From: DATAQC01 sp051001215 | Lineage (GTDB): Bacteria > Actinomycetota > Acidimicrobiia > Acidimicrobiales > AC-14 | Length of the DNA stretch: 21,789 nucleotides | Assembly (NCBI GenBank): GCA_051001215.1 | Contig: JBPCNP010000071.1 | Span: forward strand, 1 to 21,789 | Direction: 5' to 3' | Shown here: positions 4,909 to 11,884 of the stretch, in pieces | Numbering within the stretch: the first letter of the stretch is position 1 | Layout of the letters: each line of letters starts with the position of its first letter | Translations under genes and position numbers: made by a program | The notes under the pieces: generated by a model | Told to the model about the DNA's origin: nothing | Databases searched by the model: none | The model's input: only the letters and a program-made list of their open reading frames with translations

Positions 4909-6408
4909 TCAGACCCCCGCGCCGGTGGTGACGGCCGGCGTGGGCCCGAGCGGCCCTCTGAGCGGGGTGCCCGCGCCGGTGGTGACGGCCGGCGTGGGCC
5001 CGAGCGGCCCTCTGAGCGGGGTGCCGGCGCCGGTGGTGACAGGAAGAGCAAGGGCCCTGCGCAGGGCCACGCCGTCGGTGGCCACGATCTCGACGGGTCT
5101 GGGTAGGTCGCCGGGGCTGGTGCCGTCGAGGAACACGCCTTTGGACAGGCACACGTCGGGAAGCAGGTAGCGGTGACCCTCGGGCTCGGCGGCCAGGACC
5201 GGGGCCAGGTCGGCGCCCACCAGCAGGCCGGTGACGGCGATGTTGCCCCCGAAGAAGGTGTTGGCCACGCCCAGCACCCGCACGTCAGGCCGGCCCAGGT
5301 CGGCAACGAGGGGAGCGAGCACCCGGGCGCCGTACTCGCCGGTGAGAATGGCCACCGGGCGCTCGTCGTGGGTGGCAGGCACCGGCTCGATGGCAGTGTC
5401 GGCCCGCGGGGCGCGGTAGCCGTCGGGTCCGGCGCCGTCGACCCAGGCGAAGAACCCCGGCTGGGTGCCCAGGCTCTCGTCAGTGTCTCCGCGGAGCTCG
5501 GCCTCGAAAGCCCGGGCCATCCCCACCCCGTCCTCGTGCTGAGGAAAGCCCTCGTAGCACTCGGCGGCCGGGAAGGGCCGACCGGCCAGCAGGTAGTACT
5601 CGTCGGCCGCGAACACCACGCGTCGCCCGACTGCCGAGGCAAAGATCTCCTGCCAGGCAGCGACCGTGTCGACCACGGCCGCGGCCTCGGCGACGGTGTG
5701 GGCTCGCAACGAGGCGGCCGGCGACCACCGGCTGATGCCCAGGGGCACCACGCACACGGTGGCCAGCTCGGGAAAGCGGTCGAGGACGCCGCAGAGCGTG
5801 TCTTCGAGGACATCGCCGTCGTTCACCCCGGGGCACACCACGACCTGGCCGTGCACCTCGATGCCGTGGTCGAGCAGGGCCCGCAGCCAGCGCAGGCTGG
5901 TCGCTCCCCGTCGGTTGCTCAACATGCGTGAGCGCACCTCGGGGTCGGTGGCGTGGATGCTCACATTGAGCGGGCCCAGGCGTTCGGTGACCACCCGCTC
6001 CAGGTCCAGCTCGGTGAAGCGGGTGAGGGTCGTGTAGTTGCCGTAGAGGAACGACAGGCGGTAGTCGTCGTCCTTGACGTACAGGCTCTTCCGCAGCCCG
6101 GGCGGCAGTTGGAAGATGAAGCAGAACTCGCAGTGGTTGTCACAGGTGCGCACCTGGTCGAACAGGGCCGACGACACCTCGATGCCCAGGCCCTGGCCTT
6201 CGGCCTTGGACACGCTGACATCGAGGTCGAGTCCCCCCCGACTCACTTCCATGGAGAGCTCGGCCTCGTCGGTGAGCAGCTGCCATTCGATGACGTCGCG
6301 CGGTCGCACTCCGTTCAGGGACACGACCTCGTCACCCGCCAGCAGCCCGGCCTGCTCCGCCGGCGAACCGGGCGCGACGGCGACGACCAGCGGAGAGGGC
6401 ACAGACAA
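4909..6408 (-). CDS. PDZ/radical-SAM protein with DUF512 domain
   Basis: A 499-residue protein from TTG 6408. An N-terminal PDZ-like domain (about 5-65, with APGSPAEQAGLLAGDEV) is followed by a radical-SAM cluster CDNHCEFC with Cys89, Cys93 and Cys96 in CX3CX2C spacing, then FIFQLPPGLRKSLYVKDDDYR, a family hallmark. A C-terminal DUF512 domain follows (about 380-455, GVANTFFGGNIAVTGLL). The family is annotated as an FeS-containing oxidoreductase; its reaction is unknown. Proximity to der suggests a translation- or ribosome-linked role, which is inference. TTG was chosen because AGGG sits eight bases before it; GTG 6402 is the alternative. The final 40 or so residues are tandem repeats not expected in the family. 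Confidence 0.9.
   Translation of the reverse strand: MSVPSPLVVAVAPGSPAEQAGLLAGDEVVSLNGVRPRDVIEWQLLTDEAELSMEVSRGGLDLDVSVSKAEGQGLGIEVSSALFDQVRTCDNHCEFCFIFQLPPGLRKSLYVKDDDYRLSFLYGNYTTLTRFTELDLERVVTERLGPLNVSIHATDPEVRSRMLSNRRGATSLRWLRALLDHGIEVHGQVVVCPGVNDGDVLEDTLCGVLDRFPELATVCVVPLGISRWSPAASLRAHTVAEAAAVVDTVAAWQEIFASAVGRRVVFAADEYYLLAGRPFPAAECYEGFPQHEDGVGMARAFEAELRGDTDESLGTQPGFFAWVDGAGPDGYRAPRADTAIEPVPATHDERPVAILTGEYGARVLAPLVADLGRPDVRVLGVANTFFGGNIAVTGLLVGADLAPVLAAEPEGHRYLLPDVCLSKGVFLDGTSPGDLPRPVEIVATDGVALRRALALPVTTGAGTPLRGPLGPTPAVTTGAGTPLRGPLGPTPAVTTGAGV
4919..5040. repeat. 54-bp tandem repeat at the end of the DUF512 gene
   Basis: Two full units (4919-4972 and 4973-5026, differing only at the last base) plus 14 bases of a third (5027-5040). 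Each unit is 18 codons and adds GTPLRGPLGPTPAVTTGA-type sequence to the C terminus of the radical-SAM protein. Being in frame and almost perfect, it is a recent slippage product and may vary between strains. Confidence 0.95.
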
Positions 6409-6473
6409 GGATACGGCCCTGCGGGTGCGCAGGATTCCCTGCCCGACGACGACGTGTCCGAGAAGTACGACAT

Positions 6474-6530
6474 TTGACGCATCTGGACACGATCGGCGTG
6501 CGTGAACTGCAACAGCATGCATCTGCGGCG
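6474..6530 (+). pseudogene. Phd-type antitoxin relic (N-terminal 19 codons)
   Basis: Plus-strand codons from TTG 6474 give THLDTIGVRELQQHASAA after the start residue. GVRELQQHAS is the characteristic first strand and helix of Phd/YefM antitoxins. The rest of the domain is absent: the frame passes directly into VapC sequence read in another frame. It lies antisense in the gap between two minus-strand genes. It is a deletion remnant, not a working antitoxin. Confidence 0.65.
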
Positions 6531-6532
6531 CC

Positions 6533-6601
6533 TGGTACCTCGACACCTCGGCGTTCCTGAAGTGGATCGTCGCCGAGCCGGAGTCGGGCGCGGTCGACCA
6601 G
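6533..6601 (+). pseudogene. VapC PIN-domain toxin relic (N-terminal fragment)
   Basis: Plus-strand frame gives WYLDTSAFLKWIVAEPESGA, the first strand and helix of a VapC PIN nuclease, with the first catalytic Asp (in LDTSA) and the Glu of EPES. No start codon lies in frame just before it, and the remaining 100 or so residues are missing, cut off at the 3' end of the DUF6159 gene. Together with the Phd fragment this marks a former phd-vapC operon with its middle and end deleted. Confidence 0.7.
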
Positions 6602-6620
6602 CGGTCGCCAACCGCAGCCG

Positions 6621-7505
6621 CTAACGCCGGCCCCGCCTGGCCTTCCTGGGGCCGATGGCCGACACGAGATCGTCCTCGGTGAAGCGGCCGAGGATTATGC
6701 CGCTCGACGCGTACCGGTACAGCGCCACCCCGAACACCTGACGGGCCGCGGTCTGGCGCACCACGCCCACGATGATCAGGCCCACGCCGACCAGGCCCAC
6801 GGCCACGCCCAACGAGACCCCGATCATCCCGCCGGCCCCGACCGCCAACCCGAAGGCGACGGCCAGCAGGACGAGCCCCGGCAGGAGGAACGTCAACAGG
6901 ATGCGCATCCCGATACGGAACGAGCCGGTGACTGCGTCGCCCCACTTGTCGCGGATGACAGCGACCGACCGCTTCATGGCGGCGGGGGCGCCCACATCTT
7001 CGAGCACGATGATGGGCAGCACGAAGAACGTGATCAGCGACCACGCCGCCGACAAGATGGTGGCCACGAGGACCCGGAAGATGGTGACGACGACGTTCTC
7101 GTCGCCGCCCCCCTCGATGGCTCCCAGGATCCACCCCACGACCACGCTGATCAGCGCCCACAGGCCGAGGGCCCTGGTGCGCTCGGCGGCCACCCGCATG
7201 CCGTCGTCGAAGCTGGCCGGCTCCCCCCGCAACAATGAGTCGGCCACGAAGACCAACCCGGCGAGGTAGCGCAAGCCCACGAAGGTCGCCGCCCACGCCC
7301 CGATGAAGAACAGCACGCCGGCGCCGGCAAGGGCGACCGTGCTGTCGGACAACGCCGCCAGGGCCAACGCCGGAGCCATGAAGATGAAGGCGGCCAAGGC
7401 CCCGTACACCGCCGCCAAAGCAGGAAACCGCAACAACTGGGGATGTTCCTTGATGACCGACCACGTCTTGGCGGTCATCTCGCCGCTTCGCTTCCACGTG
7501 CTCAT
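6621..7505 (-). CDS. DUF6159-type multi-pass membrane protein
   Basis: A 294-residue hydrophobic protein. It opens with a conserved-looking cytosolic segment (STWKRSGEMTAKTWSVIKEHPQLLRFP), followed by about six membrane helices in three zones, near 30-85, 130-185 and 210-260. A loop LEDVGAPAAMKRSVAVIRDKWG sits in the middle, and the tail is basic (RKARRGRR). The pattern fits the DUF6159 family, whose function is unknown to me. ATG 7505 has a strong GGAGGAG six bases before it. It stands alone between the polyprenyl synthase (78 bp upstream) and a toxin-antitoxin relic. Assignment to the family is from memory of the N-terminal motif. Confidence 0.8.
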   Translation of the reverse strand: MSTWKRSGEMTAKTWSVIKEHPQLLRFPALAAVYGALAAFIFMAPALALAALSDSTVALAGAGVLFFIGAWAATFVGLRYLAGLVFVADSLLRGEPASFDDGMRVAAERTRALGLWALISVVVGWILGAIEGGGDENVVVTIFRVLVATILSAAWSLITFFVLPIIVLEDVGAPAAMKRSVAVIRDKWGDAVTGSFRIGMRILLTFLLPGLVLLAVAFGLAVGAGGMIGVSLGVAVGLVGVGLIIVGVVRQTAARQVFGVALYRYASSGIILGRFTEDDLVSAIGPRKARRGRR

Positions 7506-7583
7506 GAGCGCTCCTCCGGGCCGCACGATGGCGGCAGGCCCAGCGTACGACTCTGCTCGGCGCAACGCCGGCCGCCCGGGGGG

Positions 7584-8606
7584 TCACCCCACCAGGGTGT
7601 AGGTGCCCGCCGTGCGCTCGCTGAGGGCCCACTCCAGGTAGGCGTCCGGGAGCTTGGCCAACCCGGCGACGACCCGCCCTCCGTCGACGGTGGACAGCGC
7701 CTCGGCCGCCGTGGCGTTGAACCGCCGGGCCACGTCCAGGGCCCGCTCGACGGCGCCGTTGGCCTTCACCAACTCGAGCAACTCGCTCAACGACGCAGGG
7801 TCGCTGATGAACTGGCCCAGCCGGGAGCGCAGGTGGTCGTCGTGGTCGTGCTGGAGGGCATAGAGCACGGGCAGGGTGTAGACGCCCTCCTTCAGGTCGT
7901 TGCCCACGGGCTTGCCCATGGCCCTGTTCGTCGACACGATGTCGAGCACGTCGTCGACGATCTGGAAGGCCATGCCGAAGGCCTCGCCGAAGCGGCTCAA
8001 CGCCTCGACCTGCTCTCCCGTGTAGCCCGTGCACAGGGCGCCGATACGACACGACGCCCGCATCAGGGCGGCCGTCTTGCCCTTCACCGACCTGAGCACG
8101 GCGTCGACTTGGCGGTCGACATTGAACAGATCGACCGTTTCGCGGCTCTGACCGTCGCACAGGTCGGCGATGGTCTCGGCCAACACCTCGGCCACCTCCT
8201 TGGAGACCCGTGCCGCTTCCACGCCGGCCCGGGCCAACAGGTAGTCACCCACGAGGATGGCGTGGCTCGGCCCTTCGATGTGGTTGACGGTGGGAACGCC
8301 GCGGCGCTCATCGGCTTCGTCGATGATGTCGTCGTGCACCAGTGACCCGACGTGGACCAGCTCCACCGACACCGCGCCCGACCTCACATCTCGGCTCCAC
8401 GACTCGTCTCCGGCCACGGCCGCCGCCGAGGCGATGGCCAGCACCGGCCGAAGGCGCTTGCCGCCGGCCTCGACCACCCGCAGCCCGGGCTCGAACAGGT
8501 AGGTGTTGTCCGAACGCAGGGCCTGTCCCAGGCCCAGCTCGACCTCCACCAGGTTCTCGGCCAGGTCGGCGATGCCGAGCAGGGAGGCCAGGTCCTCGGT
8601 TCTCAT
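7584..8606 (-). CDS. Polyprenyl diphosphate synthase (trans-type)
   Basis: A 340-residue all-helical prenyltransferase. The first Asp-rich motif DDIID is at 92-96 and the second, DDVLD, at 218-222. GGKRLRP (48-54) binds isopentenyl diphosphate, and GNDLKEGVYTLP (235-246) is the usual downstream element. It condenses isopentenyl diphosphate onto an allylic primer to make all-trans chains. Length and the small residues before DDIID suggest a long-chain product such as a menaquinone side chain, but chain length cannot be fixed from sequence alone. It starts 7 bases after uppS, and with nearby ispH forms a local isoprenoid group. A geranylgeranyl diphosphate synthase is the alternative. Confidence 0.93.
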   Translation of the reverse strand: MRTEDLASLLGIADLAENLVEVELGLGQALRSDNTYLFEPGLRVVEAGGKRLRPVLAIASAAAVAGDESWSRDVRSGAVSVELVHVGSLVHDDIIDEADERRGVPTVNHIEGPSHAILVGDYLLARAGVEAARVSKEVAEVLAETIADLCDGQSRETVDLFNVDRQVDAVLRSVKGKTAALMRASCRIGALCTGYTGEQVEALSRFGEAFGMAFQIVDDVLDIVSTNRAMGKPVGNDLKEGVYTLPVLYALQHDHDDHLRSRLGQFISDPASLSELLELVKANGAVERALDVARRFNATAAEALSTVDGGRVVAGLAKLPDAYLEWALSERTAGTYTLVG

Positions 8607-8613
8607 CGGGCGC

Positions 8614-9366
8614 TCACGGCATTTCAACCGTGGCCGCACCCATCCGCCGACGGCGGGTCTGGTACTCGGCCACCGCCGAGTACAGGTGCCAGCCCCGGAA
8701 GTCGGGCCACAGCGTCTCGGTGAAGACGAACTCGGCGTAGGAGCTGTGCCAGATGAAGAAGTTGGAGAGGCGGTGTTCGGCCGACGTGCGCACGACCAGG
8801 TCGATGTCGGGCATCTCCGGCACGTAGAGGTGACCGGCGAACTCCTCCTCGGTGAGGTCGGTGAGGCCCTGGCCGGAGGCGGCCAGGGCCCGCACGGCAT
8901 CGACGATCTCGGCCCGGCCGCCGTAGTTGAAGGCGATGCACAGCTGCAGGCGGTCGTTGCCCTTGGTGAGGTCCTCGGTCTCAAGGAGCCAATCGCGGGA
9001 CTTCTGGGGGATCTGGGGGTCGTCGAGACGGCCCACGAAGCGGATGCGGACACCCTTCTCGTTGAGCTCGTCGCGCCGGGCCCGCCGCAACAACCACTCG
9101 TCGAAGCTCATCAGGAACGAGACCTCGGCCCCGTCTCGGGCCCAGTTCTCGGTGGAGAAGGCGTACACCGAGAGCCAGTCGACTCCGAGATCGAGGGCGG
9201 CGTCCACCGTGGAGACAACCGACTCCTCGGCCGCCTGGTGGCCCTGGATGCGGACCAGTCCCCGCATGAGGGCCCAGCGCCCGTTTCCGTCCATGATGCA
9301 GCCCACGTGGGAGGGGATCTCGCCTTCGCGGACCGTGTCGAACTGGGCCTCCTCGATGATCCTCAC
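8614..9366 (-). CDS. uppS: Isoprenyl transferase (cis-prenyltransferase, UppS family)
   Basis: A 250-residue protein of normal UppS length. HVGCIMDGNGRWA carries the catalytic Asp26. Further family motifs are VYAFSTENW (68-75), FNYGGRAEI (147-154) and RTSAEHRLSNF (193-203), followed by WHSSYAEFVFTETLWPDF. The enzyme adds isopentenyl units in cis to make undecaprenyl or decaprenyl diphosphate, the lipid carrier for peptidoglycan. Most relatives have Gly where this protein has Ala196 in the diphosphate-binding loop (RTSGE). The gene is divergent from ispH and is followed closely by the polyprenyl synthase. A GAGG lies just before ATG 9366. A short-chain Z-prenyl product is possible. Confidence 0.94.
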   Translation of the reverse strand: MRIIEEAQFDTVREGEIPSHVGCIMDGNGRWALMRGLVRIQGHQAAEESVVSTVDAALDLGVDWLSVYAFSTENWARDGAEVSFLMSFDEWLLRRARRDELNEKGVRIRFVGRLDDPQIPQKSRDWLLETEDLTKGNDRLQLCIAFNYGGRAEIVDAVRALAASGQGLTDLTEEEFAGHLYVPEMPDIDLVVRTSAEHRLSNFFIWHSSYAEFVFTETLWPDFRGWHLYSAVAEYQTRRRRMGAATVEMP

Positions 9367-9375
9367 AGCCCAGTC

Positions 9376-9381
9376 AACCTA
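9376..9381 (-). promoter_or_regulatory. Possible -10 box of the uppS operon
   Basis: TAGGTT on the minus strand, nine bases before the uppS ATG. A TTGTAG lies 15 bp further up, the same spacing as in the stronger glutamate-transporter promoter at 21612-21638, which uses the same TAGGTT. Confidence 0.4.
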
Positions 9382-9456
9382 GCCGAGCCCCTATTCCTAC
9401 AAACCTCAGCCGGCTCCCAGGTCGGGCCGGCGCCGATGAACAGCCCGATGGGGCAC

Positions 9457-9462
9457 TACTCT
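9457..9462 (+). promoter_or_regulatory. Possible leaderless -10 box of ispH
   Basis: TACTCT ends eight bases before the GTG start of ispH, which places the expected transcript start at or next to the start codon. No ribosome-binding site is present. Confidence 0.45.
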
Positions 9463-9470
9463 GGCGACGA

Positions 9471-10535
9471 GTGGACAACGTCCCCCCTCCGGCGCCGAGC
9501 CGGGTCGAGCGAGTGCTCCTCGCCTCGCCGCGTGGGTTTTGTGCGGGCGTGGAGATGGCCATCAAGGCGCTGGCCTGGATGCTGCGGGTCTTCAAACCGC
9601 CCGTGTACTGCTACCACGAGATCGTCCACAACCGCTTGGTCGTCGACCGCTTCCGGAGCCTGGGCGTCGTCTTCGTCGACTCGATGGCCGAGGTCCCCCC
9701 CGGCGCGCCGCTGATGCTCAGCGCCCACGGCTCCAGTCCTGAGGTGGTGGCCGCAGCCCGGGCCAACGGTGGCTTCGTCATCGACGCCGTCTGCCCCCTG
9801 GTGACCAAGGTCCACCACGAGGTGAAGGTACGGGCGGGCAAGGGGTACTCGATCGTCTACGTGGGCCACGAGGGCCACGACGAGGCCGTGGGCACGATGG
9901 CCGTGGCTCCCGAGGCCGTGCACCTGGTGGAGACCGAGGCCGACGTGGGTGCCCTTCCTGAACCCGACGGCCCCGTCGCCCTGCTGGCCCAGACCACCCT
10001 CAGCCACCAGGACTGGGCCGGGGTGCTCGACGCGGCGCGGCGGCGGTTTCCCGAGGTCTGGGTACCGGGCCGCAGTGACCTGTGCTTCGCCACCACCAAC
10101 CGCCAGGCCGCCCTCATCGAGATCGCCACCCGCGCCGACGCCATCGTCGTCATCGGCTCGGCCAACTCGTCGAACACCGTGGCCCTCGAGAAGGTGGCCC
10201 GGGCCGTGGGCTGCCCCCGGGTGCACCGGGTCAACGCCGCCGCCGAGCTGCCCGACGACCTGGCGGGCGTGGTCGGGGTCACGGCCGGCGCGTCGGCACC
10301 CGACGAGCTCGTTCGGGCGGTGGTCGACCGCCTGGCCCCGGCCGACGGGGTCGAGCTGATGTCGGTCACCGACGAGGACGAGTACTTCCCTCCCCCGCGG
10401 GAGCTGCGCGACCTTCTCACCGCCCTCGATGCCGTCGTCAGCCTGTCCCTCGGCGGTCCCCCACCGTCGGCCTCGCCCTTCGCCGAGGACCGCCGGGTGG
10501 CGGCCAGCGACGTCCTCGACACCCTCGCCGGCTAA
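9471..10535 (+). CDS. ispH: 4-hydroxy-3-methylbut-2-enyl diphosphate reductase
   Basis: A 354-residue iron-sulfur enzyme of the last step of the methylerythritol phosphate pathway, which makes isopentenyl and dimethylallyl diphosphate. The three cluster cysteines are present: Cys24 (RGFCAGVE), Cys108 (DAVCPLVTK) and Cys205 (DLCFATTNRQ). Other family signatures are HEIVHN (49-54), AHGSSP (85-90), GHEGHDE (132-138) and the substrate loop GSANSSN (229-235). GTG 9471 was chosen because a -10-like TACTCT lies eight bases upstream and the N-terminal strand follows closely. It is divergent from uppS, which uses its product downstream. Its stop overlaps the stop of convergent cmk-plsC by 2 bases. The C terminus has a short Pro/Ser-rich tail. 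Confidence 0.97.
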   Translation: MDNVPPPAPSRVERVLLASPRGFCAGVEMAIKALAWMLRVFKPPVYCYHEIVHNRLVVDRFRSLGVVFVDSMAEVPPGAPLMLSAHGSSPEVVAAARANGGFVIDAVCPLVTKVHHEVKVRAGKGYSIVYVGHEGHDEAVGTMAVAPEAVHLVETEADVGALPEPDGPVALLAQTTLSHQDWAGVLDAARRRFPEVWVPGRSDLCFATTNRQAALIEIATRADAIVVIGSANSSNTVALEKVARAVGCPRVHRVNAAAELPDDLAGVVGVTAGASAPDELVRAVVDRLAPADGVELMSVTDEDEYFPPPRELRDLLTALDAVVSLSLGGPPPSASPFAEDRRVAASDVLDTLAG

Positions 10536-11884
10536 CGCTCGACGGCGGCTCGGGCCTGGTCGAAGAGTCGCTGGACCTCGGTGTGGAGGTCGGCGGTGAG
10601 CTGTTTGAGAGCCGAACGAGACGGGTGACCGCTGGCCTTGGGCGGTGGGGGCTCGATCGGCGCACCGATCACCACGTGGACCTTGACGGGCCGGGGCAGG
10701 CGTTCGCCCTTCTCGAGGGCCCGCTCGGAGCCTCCTATGCCGACGGGCACGATGGGGACGCCGGTGCGGATGGCCACGTAGGCCGCACCCTCGAACAGGT
10801 CGTTGACCACGGGCCCCGACTGCCGGGTGCCCTCGGGGAACAGGACCAGCGCCTCGCCGCTGCGAACGATGTCGATACAGCGGCGAAGCGCCTCGCGATC
10901 GGCGGCCCCCCGGCGGACGGGGAACGCTCCCAGAGCGGAGATGAAGCTCCCGAACCAGCCGACCTTCCAAAGCGAGTCCTTGCCCATGTAGCGGATCCGC
11001 CGCTTGGACGCCGCCGCCACCAGGCCGAAGTCGATGAAGGAGCGGTGGACCGGCGCCAGCACGAAGGCACCCGAGGCCGGGATGTTGTCCAACCCCTCGT
11101 AGGTGGCCCGCCAGTAGGTCCGGCAGATGCCGTTCACCACCATCCGGACCACTGCGTACAGGGCACGGGCAGCCCCCGTGGGCGGCCCCGTCACCGCTGG
11201 GTCGTCGGGGCGAACCCTGGCGTTCCGGTCAGAACCGGCCTCGGAGCCATCGGCGTCAGCCACACGAGCAACGATGTCGTCGACCACGTCGTCGATACTC
11301 CGCCCGGTGGTGTCGAGGACCCAGGCCCCGTCGGCCACGGCCAGCGGAGACGCAGTTCGGGTGGAGTCGAGCTGATCCCGACGAGCCAGGGCGTCGGCGT
11401 CCTCGTCGGACGAGCGGCGACGGGCCCGCTCCTCGTCGCTGGCGGTCAGGAACACCTTGAGGATGGCGTCGGGGAACACCACGCCGGCGATGTCGCGACC
11501 CTCGACGACCCCTCCCCCACGCCCGGCCGCCCAGTCCCGCTGGCGGCGGACGAGATCGGCTCGTACTGCCGGGCAGGCAGCCACCGCGCTCACCGCCCGA
11601 CCGACCGCGGGACTACGCAGGCGGTCGGTGACATCGTCACCGTCGAGGCACACCCGGGCGCCGACCTCGATGACGGCCTCGACCGCCACCCGGGCCAACT
11701 CCTCGGCTGGTGTGGATTCGGGGTCGAGGCCCCGGTTCAGCACGGCCAGAGCGACGCAGCGGTACATGGCCCCGGTATCGAGGTGGGCCAGCCCCAGACG
11801 TCCGGCCACGGCCCTGGCCACCGTGGACTTGCCCGATCCCACCGGTCCGTCGATGGCGATCACTCTCGACCTCGGACCGTTCAT
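10532..11884 (-). CDS. cmk: Cytidylate kinase fused to 1-acylglycerol-3-phosphate acyltransferase
   Basis: A 450-residue two-domain protein in one uninterrupted frame. Residues 1-211 are a CMP/dCMP kinase: P-loop GPVGSGKST (13-21), LDTGAMYR (35-42) and EGRDIAGVVFPDA (128-140). A Asp/Ser/Gly-rich linker (212-238) joins it to a PlsC domain: HRSFID at 280-285 (HX4D catalytic pair), FPVRRG (321-326), FPEGTR (349-354) and a VPIVPVGIGG motif (376-385). The first half makes CDP and dCDP; the second acylates lysophosphatidic acid to phosphatidic acid at the membrane. CTP is later needed to make CDP-diacylglycerol, so the two activities meet in phospholipid synthesis. The start overlaps the aroA stop (ATGA). 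Such fusions are known in some actinobacteria. Confidence 0.95.
   Translation of the reverse strand: MNGPRSRVIAIDGPVGSGKSTVARAVAGRLGLAHLDTGAMYRCVALAVLNRGLDPESTPAEELARVAVEAVIEVGARVCLDGDDVTDRLRSPAVGRAVSAVAACPAVRADLVRRQRDWAAGRGGGVVEGRDIAGVVFPDAILKVFLTASDEERARRRSSDEDADALARRDQLDSTRTASPLAVADGAWVLDTTGRSIDDVVDDIVARVADADGSEAGSDRNARVRPDDPAVTGPPTGAARALYAVVRMVVNGICRTYWRATYEGLDNIPASGAFVLAPVHRSFIDFGLVAAASKRRIRYMGKDSLWKVGWFGSFISALGAFPVRRGAADREALRRCIDIVRSGEALVLFPEGTRQSGPVVNDLFEGAAYVAIRTGVPIVPVGIGGSERALEKGERLPRPVKVHVVIGAPIEPPPPKASGHPSRSALKQLTADLHTEVQRLFDQARAAVER

Noticed and set aside
3312..4931. Long plus-strand open frame of 539 codons
   Set aside because: Antisense to der and the phosphatase in high-GC DNA. 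The composition (Gly/His/Asp/Val-rich) is that of a reverse-strand shadow, and der motifs on the other strand are unambiguous.
4919..5040. Possible CRISPR or att repeat
   Set aside because: Units are directly adjacent with no spacers and stay in frame within the radical-SAM gene, so it is a coding tandem repeat.
6409..8160. Upstream extension of the radical-SAM frame through the DUF6159 gene
   Set aside because: The extension is an out-of-frame shadow of the DUF6159 gene. The PDZ domain starts right after TTG 6408, which has its own ribosome-binding site.
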